Of a stretch of 64,000 bases of DNA, positions 48,901 to 58,011 are shown piece after piece (the first letter of the stretch is position 1; each line of letters begins with the position of its first letter). The stretch is from Macrotrachela quadricornifera (taxonomy: Eukaryota; Rotifera; Eurotatoria; Philodinida; Philodinidae). The position numbers and the translations under genes are program-made. The notes below the pieces were generated by a model. It ran no database searches. It was not told the DNA's origin and was given only the letters and a program-made list of their open reading frames with translations. Where the stretch lies: the NCBI GenBank assembly GCA_022393335.1, contig JAJEKB010021384.1, positions 653,868 through 717,867 on the forward strand, written 5' to 3'.

Positions 48901-49519
48901 ATATTATTCAATAAAATCAAACAAAACCATAGAAAAGCATTTTCTTTCTTGGCTTCACTTTTCTTTGTTTTTTCTTCTGCTAATCTAACAAAGATGAATT
49001 TATATACTTTATCATAATATGTTACTATGAAGGTTTATGTGTCTTACTTTTAATTTGAATCTTGAATGTCGATTAATTTTACTGATACTGACAGAATTTA
49101 TTGTTGCATCTCGATGTTGCTGAGTAGTTGGCATCTATTCGAATGAAAGTAAAATACTCATTAAACAATAAAAAATTTCAAAATATCTGACCGAAAATAA
49201 ATTATCATTAGGAATAAACAAATTATTGTTTATTGGATGAATACTGTTTGTTCTTGATCGAATGCTTGTATGAATGACAGTAGCAGATCGTGTAATTCTC
49301 GTGGGTAGATCACAACGCTAAATTAAATAGTTCAATGAAATAAATAACTAAAAAGAAAATACCAACTTTTATTTGAAGTGATTGATATCGATTTTGATGA
49401 TAAACTTTGTTTGGATATGATATTAATGATAATGAACGACCATAAACATTGGATTTCATTGTAGGTACTAAATGAGAATTAGTTTTTATTCTTTCGGCAT
49501 CGATCCAATCTCTCATCAT
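45961..49519 (-). CDS. Type II membrane protein with poly-Thr stalk and discoidin-like C-terminal domain, seven exons
   Basis: The exons are 49519-49367, 49317-49192, 49134-49048, 48334-48170, 48008-47944, 47887-47592 and 46562-45961. The phases (0,0,0,0,2,1) all fit and give 497 aa ending GHI-stop. A TAA lies directly before the ATG in frame. Residues 1-200 are polar and Ser/Asn/His/Arg-rich, presumably cytoplasmic. A Cys-flanked helix (CIFLCLFITILLGAAIAAILI) spans the membrane near residue 215. About 80 residues of nearly pure Thr form a mucin-like stalk. The last exon holds a beta-rich galactose-binding-like domain (AIDGDLSTKYLNF, ALRFSTAND, VTLEGSN, SYRLLIT, VQYAEAQIWG) of the kind often found on bacterial and bdelloid surface proteins. 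It is likely a cell-surface glycoprotein binding carbohydrate. The first donor (gttggt) is weak. Intron 6 (47591-46563) is 1029 bp because it hosts a transposon. Confidence 0.75.
46579..47533. mobile_element. TTAA-flanked fold-back piggyBac derivative inside an intron
   Basis: TTAA lies at 46579-46582 and 47530-47533. The 13-bp termini are exact inverted repeats: CACATTCAACGCG at 46583 and its complement ending at 47529. Much of the left half pairs with the right half: the gtctatcagaaatcgttcc block at about 46668 with 47430-47445; the gaaacgctagac block at about 46722 with 47372; and the ttcatctatccagtgca block at about 47000 with 47250. The left half has about 140 extra bases (46745-46890) and the centre (47050-47215) is unpaired. 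The termini match both ends of the element at 26287-27470, including the subterminal palindrome gggtcccacagatgggaccc. No transposase is left. Confidence 0.88.
47593..47780 (-). repeat. ACA/ACT codon run encoding the poly-Thr stalk
   Basis: A low-complexity trinucleotide tract on the coding strand contains ACA, ACT and ACG codons broken by Ser, Glu and Val codons. Mixed Thr codons rather than one pure triplet suggest that the amino-acid run is kept by selection, while slippage may vary its length. Confidence 0.75.
48511..48540 (+). mobile_element. Solitary Tc1-like terminal repeat
   Basis: After TATA, the sequence CAGTGGCGGCTAAAATTATT matches the typical start of Tc1-type elements (CAGTGgCGGCcAAAATTAT). 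No partner end was found. It lies in intron 3 (713 bp) of the poly-Thr gene and probably explains part of that intron's size. Nearby, 'catgaccgactct' and 'agagtcggtcaaggttcatg' also form an inverted pair (about 48447 and 48590). Confidence 0.55.
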
Positions 49520-50938
49520 TTATAATTCAATCAATTGAATGTTTGATATTTTTAATAGAAAAAAAAGAAATAATAACAAACGGTTTCACTAATCAATTTC
49601 ATAAAATTCTTCAGACAAAAAGAGAAGAAAAACGGTATGTGGAACAAACGAAATGTACGCAATATGTGGATTCTTTATACAATATTTTATTCACAACTTT
49701 TATTAATAATATCATTGTTGAGAAAAAAAAACACTATTTTCTTTTATTGTTAATTGTCTATATATATGAAAGAGGTACAATAATATTTTTGTAATTCACT
49801 AATTTTAGGAACACTAAAATTTTCAAGTTCAAATTCAAAACGAACAGATTTTTTCACTGCTTAATGACCACAACTTAATTGTGCAAGGCAATCATGATGT
49901 ACGTGAATGAATATTGAGCAATGTTCAGTCAAATTAGATACATTTTATTCCAATTTTCTCCTCTACAACTCTTCTATGCAAACAGTAACAAAAAAGTTGT
50001 TTTCTTTTTTTTTCAATGATAATAGAATGAACCCTAGTCGAACATCTTGTTATGTTTGCAAAAAAAAACTTGCATAACTTCCACAAATGTCATGTTTTAT
50101 ATAAGTGCTTTTAGAATTATTTTATACTGTAGTGGATAGCTCGCGAAGAGAACAACACGACACTATAACTTAATATTCCGTCTATTTACTTATAGCAAAA
50201 AAATGAGATACACATTCTTTTTGTTTGGATGCAGCAAAAATAATTAGAATCAGAATTTCAACATTTTCATCTAAAAATTGTTGATTAAACAAGAGTCCTC
50301 TTCAATCATTTCGTATTGGAATCGATAGCCTACAATGAGTTATATCGAATACCATCTAGTTCAATATTGTATTCATTCACCTTTACAACTAATAAGAAAT
50401 AAACACTGTTTTCTCATAGGCATGACACAATTTTTTTATAATATTATGTATCAATACTGCTGAGTTCATCAGTATATACAAATTCATTCCGTTTCACTGT
50501 CTTTCTACTTTGATATGACGGATTTGAATGTTGGTGTATTCATCTCAACAAGGAATAATGAAGACACTTCAACATTACTTTTTCAATATTTTATTTATGA
50601 AGTTGAACATAAGAAAAATTTATTTCTAATAAGCATAAAAGTTTCAATTTGCGGTAAATTAATAAGAGTAGCTAATTTTGTAATATTTGAAATTGGTAAA
50701 CCTAACTAAAAAAATGAAAAATTTTTCCCTGTTTGATAATTTTTCTCATTCTCTAGTGGAAATTCTCTTTATAGAATAAACACACCAATGCATTTCTCTA
50801 TAAATTAAATGAGAAAAAAATATTAGCATATGGAAACTAATTTTTCTTTAACGACGGCATAAAAGTATGAGAACGCTTTTTTCTATGTGTGCTTATTTAA
50901 TATAAAATATTTCCTTTGAAGAACGCACCATTTGTTTC
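49520..50938. other. Intergenic stretch between divergent genes
   Basis: It separates the minus-strand poly-Thr gene from the plus-strand three-exon gene. No gene was found; frames at 49543-49794 and 50515-50709 have no recognisable content. Promoters for both genes should lie here, but no motif stands out. Confidence 0.4.
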
Positions 50939-53247
50939 ATGACGACGTTATCAAACACTGTGGTTAGAAGAATTTTTAATTCTCGTGACGAGAATGTAAC
51001 TGATTTATCTTCATCTTTCTATGAACTAGAACCTTTTGATTCTATCGTGGAAGCATTAAAATGGAAACATGTCAAAAGACGTTTGCCTATATGTTTGAAG
51101 AAAACATTGCATAATCGATTTATGTTGCCTAATATAATGTATGTTGGCTATGCAATAGGACTTTTAATTATTGATTTCAATGAAAATCTAAATACACCAT
51201 CGAACAGTACATCAAGAGTGAATATTACAGGTATGTCAAATCTTACTAAAATACGGACGTCGATTCTTAATCAACCAATACAAAACAATCCATTTGAAAA
51301 TCAACTTTACATCGGTAAACAATAATCTATCGAATAGTATTTATTTTCTAATGGTATGATTGACATAGAATAAATAGATTCTACGCACATGTGTGTTGTT
51401 TTAAGAATACTATCGTTGTAGTATAAGAAAAGATTTTATCAAGGTAATGAATGTGTTCTTTTTCTAGGCTTGGCTATAGTAAGTTTAATTGCGGGATTTC
51501 TTTATTGTTGGGCTTGGCATAATCGATCACTATTTGATATAATAATGATACCAGAATATTTAAATTTGATTCAATCAGGACTCTATTTATGGACCGCTAC
51601 TTGGTATTCTAAACAAGATACTCTAGGTGGTTTTTATACAATGGCAATACATAAAATAGAACTTGTTGCATCTTTAATTGGACTCTTTGCCGCAATAGGA
51701 TGGTGAGTAGAAAGTATTGTATTAAAATTATTTGATTGACACGAAATTTTTTGCGTTTTTTTAAAAATAACGTTCATTCTGGCATTTTTGATCGAAGAAG
51801 TTGACAAAGTCCATTTTGAGATCGTTCTCGCTGTCGAATTTTTTCTCGCAAGGATAATTAGTCAGAGGACGGTACAAGTGATAATATGTGGGAGCCAAAT
51901 CTGGAGAATAAAGTGGATGTAGATTCGTAACCCATATGAGCTCCAATAATTTTTCATGTATCGATTTTGCAATGTGAGATCTGGCATTGTCATACAAAAA
52001 ATAAATTCTATCGTGCTTCACCTTGAGGTTTGCTGTAACTCAGTCCAATTGTTGATAATAGAAATCAGCAGTGATAGCGTAGCCGGCTGGAAAAAATTTC
52101 CAATAATGAATAATCCCTCTTACTCCCCACCAAACCCTCAACATAATCTTCTTTGGATGAAGGTCATTTTTTTGCATTGGTACATCTCTTTGTCTAGTTA
52201 TTGGTAGTTGCGACGACATACCAATAATTTTATACAAGCGTCACTGCTGTGTGGGAGTTGATGTAGTATCAAAATTCCGTATTTTCACGTTTTACCTAAC
52301 TCGCTCTGCTAAACTCCATGTAACCAATCATGAATATTCGATAAACTGCTTTAAGATATCCATATCTACCTGTAGTAATCTTCTGGGATGAGATAAATCG
52401 TCGAATTCGAAGTTCCCCTTCTTGCATCGATTGAACCAGTTTTATGCTGTACGGATGGAGAATGCGTCCTTACCCATCGTGGTGCATATGTTGCTTTGCG
52501 ACTCAAACGAAATTCACAAAGCAGAAACAGTCGGAGCTCTCTACGAGATATTTTCATTTGTAATTCAAGATCAACATCCATATCCATAGTTTTGTTGTTC
52601 TATGAAACATTCGTATGCCCTTTATATATGTCCTTAATATGAAAACTACTAGAACTTTCTCAACTTTTCTAGGAAAATTTTTAAAAAAACCCGAAAAATT
52701 TAGTGCCAATCCAGTTTTACTGGCGAAAGTAAAGAATATGAATATTTCAAAAAACTGAATTTTTCATTTCAGGATAATATCATGGTTTATGACTTATACG
52801 CGCATACTTGGACGAGGCTATACTTTTGATGATCCCGATATGATTGCTTGTTTGACAATAGCAATTAACGCTATTATCTATCTTATCTATAATATCCAAC
52901 TCAATCTTGCACCTGAACAATATGAAACGAATATGTTATACAAATATGCTGATGTTATTGGCTTGGCTGAGGCATGTTTCTGTGTATTTGCTTGTTTACG
53001 AGATGATTATTGGTTTTGGTTTCTTCCATTATCTGGACAATATGGAATTGCATTAGGACGAGTTCAAGTAGAAACGAAAATTCTACCAGAATTTGGTAAA
53101 ACTCCAATACTTCTAACCAGTATATGTCGAAAAAGAACCCATATACGACACAATGAACAATATTATGGAATGAATACACACAGTGAAGTTATCACTGTAC
53201 CGATATTTGCACCACCTGCGCCACACTTGCCTGTAGTAGATTCATAA
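50939..53247 (+). CDS. Multi-pass membrane protein, three exons (unknown family)
   Basis: The exons are 50939-51314, 51468-51702 and 52773-53247, with phases 1 and 2 and GT...AG introns of 153 and 1070 bp. The product is 361 aa. The N-terminal 70 residues are soluble and charged. Hydrophobic segments follow: NIMYVGYAIGLLII (about 75-90), GLAIVSLIAGFLYCWAW (about 126-142), a segment across the exon 2/3 join (VASLIGLFAAIGWIISWFM), MIACLTIAINAIIYLI (about 225-240) and VIGLAEACFCVFACL. A conserved-looking WFWFLPLSGQYGIALGRVQVE block and a Pro-rich C-terminus (IFAPPAPHLPVV) come last. The long loop after TM1 has several NxT/S sites (NSTS, NITG, NLT), so it probably faces outside. I do not recognise the family. 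Intron 2 is filled by a dead mariner. Confidence 0.7.
51734..52712 (-). mobile_element. Degenerate mariner element inside intron 2
   Basis: The left end GATTGACACGAAATTTTTTG and the right end (on the other strand GGATTGGCACTAAATTTTTC) are imperfect inverted repeats of about 36 bp, both followed by a tttttttaaaaat tract. At about 980 bp it is shorter than typical mariners (1.2-1.3 kb). It carries transposase fragments on the strand opposite to the host gene. Flanking TA duplications are not visible, so the exact borders are uncertain. Confidence 0.7.
51761..52587 (-). pseudogene. mariner transposase remnant
   Basis: Three frames carry recognisable pieces in order: an N-terminal helix-turn-helix part (RRELRLFLLCEFRLSRKAT, 52587-52366), the middle (HPKKIMLRVWWGVRGIIHY, then ADFYYQQLD, 52237-52040) and the C-terminal catalytic part (YDNARSHIAK, then LHPLYSPDLAPTYYHL, 52021-51761). 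The Asp of YDNAR and the D of SPDLAP are the second and third metal-binding positions of the DD34D mariner type. Frameshifts separate the pieces and much of the N-terminal third is missing, so it is inactive. Confidence 0.85.
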
Positions 53248-53735
53248 TTATTTGTACCGATCTTACTTTAGAATAATGTCCAGTATGATTCATTTGTTTG
53301 GAATCATCATAACCTTATTCGAAAATTCTTCTTATTGAATATCTTATTTAAACAAAACGTTATCCGACGATAATCTGAATCCTTCGAATACAATATACAA
53401 CATTTTCATATTAAATTTAATCAATAATTCTAATTGTCTGATTCTTTTTCTATAAGTTCCACCAGTCTCTATGAGAAAAGATATCAGTATTTTCTAGTCT
53501 AAATAAATGCACTATTCATTATCTCATCACTGAGATGGTTGTTCTCTTAGTAATAATGTTGACTAGTATATAATTAGGATTAATAAAAGAACGATTTGAA
53601 ATAGGTACTAACATTTACCATATGCTATCAAATATTTACTTTTTATATAAATTAGTTTTCTACGATAGATTATGAATATAGATGTGCCAGACAAAAAAAA
53701 TTATCTAAAATGAAATTGTCTTTCAGATATTTTGT

Positions 53736-54030
53736 TTACCGCATTTGGTTCGATGTAAGCCACCAGTGGATCACACTACATTTTAACAATAAAAATGAGT
53801 AGAAAAACACATTATTTTTCTGTTTTCTTGGACAGAAAATTACACTTGATTTTTTTATCTACTATGTCTTAGCTGTTGTTGAGATAATTTACTACAGAGT
53901 GTGATACATCTCATTAAAATAGTGACAAAAATAATAGTTACCGCAATCAAAACAGAAAACTTTTGTTCTCTGGTGTCCAATGGCATTGTTTCGATGATTG
54001 TTATTAGTTGAGCTCGGGTCGAGTCACAAA
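53736..54030 (-). mobile_element. Old piggyBac 3'-end remnant
   Basis: 53736-53790 (accgcatttggttcgatg, then ccaccagtggatcac) is a worn copy of the left end of the 26287 element, including its subterminal palindrome. Further in, 53850-54000 aligns in order with the stretch that encodes the C-terminal Cys-rich tail there (a His/Cys pattern is still readable on the minus strand near 53935-53990). The right border is not identifiable; possible debris runs to about 54245. Confidence 0.5.
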
Positions 54031-54589
54031 AGTTCTAAAAATTCCGAAATTCACATGAGAAAAGAAACAACTTTGGAGGAGATAATTATTTCTTTATTTC
54101 AAATATCGAAGGAATATGTATTAATTTATTCAGAAGATTCTCAATAACTGGAAAAAACTCGCTTTTATTGGGTAAAAATTATCCTTTACCTCAGATCGGA
54201 ACGCATTGGGTCGGATCACAAAAAAAGTGATCCAGTGTCAGACACTATTGTATATTAAGGAGAAATAGAGAGAAAATAATTTTAGATATGAAAGGAGTTT
54301 GTTTTGCAAAAATAGAAATGAAACTTGCAATTGACTCCTACACAGAACTCGAGTACTGGTAAGAATACTGCTATCATTACGGGAGTATTGAAGATTTTGT
54401 ATGGTAGAAAAGAGGTGGAGAATAGCCATCTACACAATCATAGTCTCGCTAGACTAAATAAGATAAATTTTGACGAGATCTGTCGAATTATATATGATTA
54501 TCAAAAATTTTCCGAATATTTTCTTCAAAATTTTTATTTTGATGCAAGACTCATTACCATTGTTTCGACTGCTATTTTTGTGGATCTTC

Positions 54590-54990
54590 ACCACCGTGCA
54601 GGAAAGTGTTATCTTCATATATATACAAGATCCCTCTATCAAATAAACCACTTAGTTTTTTATTATTACGAAAGGACAAGTGACAATAAGACCATTTTTC
54701 CACTCAAAATATTTTTTAAAAAGAATTACATATTTGGAATCAGCATTAAATTCTGAGTAAAATGAGGTATTCTTTGCTGTCATAAAACGACTTACATTTT
54801 TCACAGTCCATTGGACACCTATGGAAGACTTCAGAACCTTGGAAAAAAAAATTTTTCTCAAAACTTTTTAAATAGTAAATCATCAGATGCGGAATCTGAT
54901 GCTGATTCCAAATATATAATTCTTTTTAAGAAGTATTTTGGGCAATAAAATGGCCTTACCGCCACTTATCTTTCATTTTTTTTTCACTAA
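54590..54990. mobile_element. MITE-like inverted repeat around 54.7 kb
   Basis: 54680-54755 pairs with 54885-54960: ccatttt...aaaaagaattacatatttgg faces ccaaatatataattcttttt. The pairing weakens outward. The paired arms hold the 'ttggaatcagca' motif shared with other elements in this window. Three overlapping frames here are by-products. Confidence 0.5.
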
Positions 54991-55193
54991 CGGTACAATA
55001 GCTGTGCTCTTCACTTATATATGCCTATTGAAATATAATATAGACTCATTTTTGTATCTTTCAAAATCATTTATCATATGAAAACTTGTAGATTTGTTCA
55101 AGGATTGAATTGTGGTTACAACAGTATTTTGTCATTAGAAGCAAAAATTCATTTTTGACCGAAAAGTCTTTTTTCCGCTTGAAATAATCATTT

Positions 55194-56262
55194 CTATTGC
55201 CGATGAAAAAGTTGTCTAACTCTCTCAATAGTTATTCTTAATATACATTTAATTTCTCGACGAAAGCCATTAATTGCGATTATTGATATATAGAAATCAG
55301 TAATGTAAAAAGTGTACGCAAATAAGTGAGTTATTTCTGTGAATACTTTTTCAATAGCTAATCGTAAAGGTGATTTAACCCAATTCTCAGTTAAAGCTAT
55401 ATAAGTTAGTTCAATTACATATGGAAGAAATGTTATTATTGCAACTATCGATTGAAGCATTCGCATCAATGTAAATTGAGAATCCATCTACTCCAGACGA
55501 GAACGTTTTGTCATGTTAATCTGTTTTAAATAAATACCAGAAGTAGCTTTTCGTTTAATAACTTTTCGCACAGATCTTATTAGAAGAAAAGCAAGTATGA
55601 ATATGGTGATTAATGGAAAAATTCCAACAAGAAATACTTCAGAATAACTGTCAAAATCATGATAAACTGCTAACGAAGAATCACATGATCCATTTGTAGC
55701 GGTGTACATAATAAGTCGATGACCGCTGAATAAAAACCAGAAAAAAGGACATAAAATCACTAATTTATAAGCTATATTAACAAGATTGCTCCATTTTCGA
55801 TACACTAAAATATAAGAGAAATAATAGATATATTCGAGATTAATTATACATATATATTTATATTTACAATTAGAACGTTGTGTAGATAAAATCCGATCGA
55901 TCGTTGCAAATGTAAATAAGTTGAAAGCAATTTCATTAAAATAATCTGTATCAAATTGTCGAAGTTTGCAAATAACAGTATAACGATTTATACTTGAAAT
56001 ATTAAAGCCTTTTTGAAGTATACGTGTGACAAGTACAAAATTAATTAACAAAGAATTAACTATTGTTTCGAAAAATAGATAAATATTACAAACTCGATTA
56101 CGAAATGCTTGAGATTGAAATACAATTATATTACCAATACATCCAATATTTCTAAAAACCCAAAAAAATATACCAAATCGAAATATTAGCCAGATATGGT
56201 ACTGCTAGGAGAACATCACTTATGTTGCTACTAGTGCTAGTAATAATAATTGTATTATTCAT
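55194..56262 (-). pseudogene. Seven-transmembrane receptor pseudogene
   Basis: Reading leftward from ATG at 56262, the frame starts with NNTIIITST and a first membrane helix, then is shifted by one base at a T/G homopolymer near 56165. From there it runs through TM2-TM5 (IDRILSTQRS marks the end of TM3, with DR of the DRY box kept; GSCDSS in loop 2; an SVRKVIKRKA loop 3) to a TAG at 55488. That codon interrupts an otherwise continuous reading (SRLE, stop, MDSQFTLMRML) and differs from CAG by one base. TM6 and TM7 follow, with YISIIAINGFRREI in the NPxxY region. Only two small lesions suggest recent death, unless one is a sequencing error. Confidence 0.75.
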
Positions 56263-57153
56263 TGTATTTTCTAAAAATGATCAGGATGAAGAAATCTATA
56301 TAATTTTGGATTTTTTTAATCGTCAAAGAAATAATTCACTAAGCTAAAAAAGTTAAATTTAAACTGTGATTGTTAACAGACTTAGGATCAATCTACTTCT
56401 GTTTGAGAAACAATTTGTTCGATATCTAATAAAGTCTTATGAGTATTCGTCGATTTTCCTATACATTAGCATGTAGTAACATTGTTTTCATTGTGAAAGA
56501 TATGTTCGTTAATATTGTATATTGTTGTAACTGTGAAAATCATTGTAGTATACGATAAATATTTGTATTCATCCATTTCGACTTGCTAAAGTTTTTATAT
56601 ACCAATTACTTATATTAATAATAATTTTCTCATTCTATTGATTTTTCTTGACAACAAATATAACTGAAATATTGCTAGCATCAGCATTCAAAAAACCAAT
56701 ATATATCACAATCTGAACACTTGCTCTATGTTTTAATAAATTATATGTCGGAAAAAAGTATGATACACTTAAGCATTGTTTTTCAATGTGTCACCTTTTC
56801 AATAATGTTTCTCTTATAGTCAAATAATTATCAACATTTACACCGCTAATATATTTTTTATTCAGTTTGATGACGACAATCTCTTATATTTAAAATGCCT
56901 TCAAAGGTTATCCATGCACTTTTATTTTATTTGCACAATTATAATAAAAGCAGAACTATCATGGATTGTTCAAAAAAACAACATCAAAATGTGTTTATGA
57001 CTATTGTAAAAAACAGCGCTCATCCTACGGATTCGCTGATCCTTTTCATAAATGTTGTAATACCTTTATAATAGGAGTGTCAGTTTATATTTACCTTCAT
57101 TTTAGTTCTGCCTAAATCCCTATTTTGCCTGACACATATCTTAAAGACGACTC
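56263..57153. other. Intergenic stretch with a Cys-rich exon-like segment
   Basis: At about 56955-57114 one plus-strand frame reads KCVYDYCKKQRSSYGFADP followed by HKCCNTF and ends at TAA, after an aagcag that could be an acceptor. The Cys spacing is suggestive of a small metal-binding exon, but no upstream exon was found. Confidence 0.3.
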
Positions 57154-57703
57154 AATGTATCGAGCTATCCTCTGAAACATAAGGGTTTCTCGATGTGCTC
57201 TTTCTTCTGTCTAGTGAACATTTTTTCCGAAATGTTCGGAAGTAAGTTTTTTACGAAAGCACGATTTTCTAGAGCAATAATTACGAAGATCTTTTATGTT
57301 TTAACAGATTATAATGATATGACAATCAATTCTCTACGAAATGAGATGTCTCCGAACTTTTTAAGATGTTTTTTTGCCAAATTATATCAATTTTAGTAAA
57401 GAGTAATAGCTATTTATTTTTTTCTGCTATTTCTTCAGGGCAAAAAGAAAGAAATGACTTTTGACCGTCACTAATATTGATGTAACTCGGCCAAAAAATG
57501 TCATAGAAAGTTCGGCGACTTCTCATTTTGTACAGAATTGATTGTCCTATCATTATAGTCCGTTAAAACACAAACACTTTCATGACTATTACTCAACAAA
57601 ACCGAGGTTTTCTAGAAAACTTATTTCGGACAAAAGTGTCCGCTGAACAAAAGAAAGAGCACGTCAAGAAACTCTGAAGTTTAAGGAGATAGCTCGATAC
57701 ATT
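57154..57703. mobile_element. Palindromic MITE, about 550 bp
   Basis: The ends aatgtatcgagctatc and gatagctcgatacatt are exact inverted copies. Pairing goes on through gtgctctttctt / aagaaagagcac and through ttaacagattataatgat / atcattatagtccgttaa to a centre near 57428. No target duplication and no transposase were seen. The 67-codon frame inside (57193-57396) is a by-product. Confidence 0.7.
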
Positions 57704-58011
57704 TAGCCATTCTGAAAGCGGTTTTTTCGTAGAATACGGCTATGATTAAACAAAAAGCGTTTAAAATAGCTTTTTGTTACAGGTTAGATTTTTGATGTTA
57801 TGTCTAGGAAATCGAATCTTATGAAAAGAAGAATGAGAAATTCTACTAAAATAAGAGAATCTTCCGTGGGAAGGGGAATTTATTAGGAAAAGAAAAGGAT
57901 AGATGTTGTTAATGGGCATTCACTAATGTTACAAAAGCTATTTTATTTGTCAAATTGTAATTTCATAGGATTTGTACCAATAACGTATTGTTCGAACTCA
58001 AAAAGTTTGTT

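Noticed and set aside
54325..54756. 143-codon plus-strand frame
   Set aside because: It starts at a non-ATG codon, overlaps an inverted repeat and has no family resemblance.
2448..57703. CRISPR-like or prokaryotic mobile systems
   Set aside because: Repeats here are inverted or diverged tandems without regular spacers, and the genes have spliceosomal introns.
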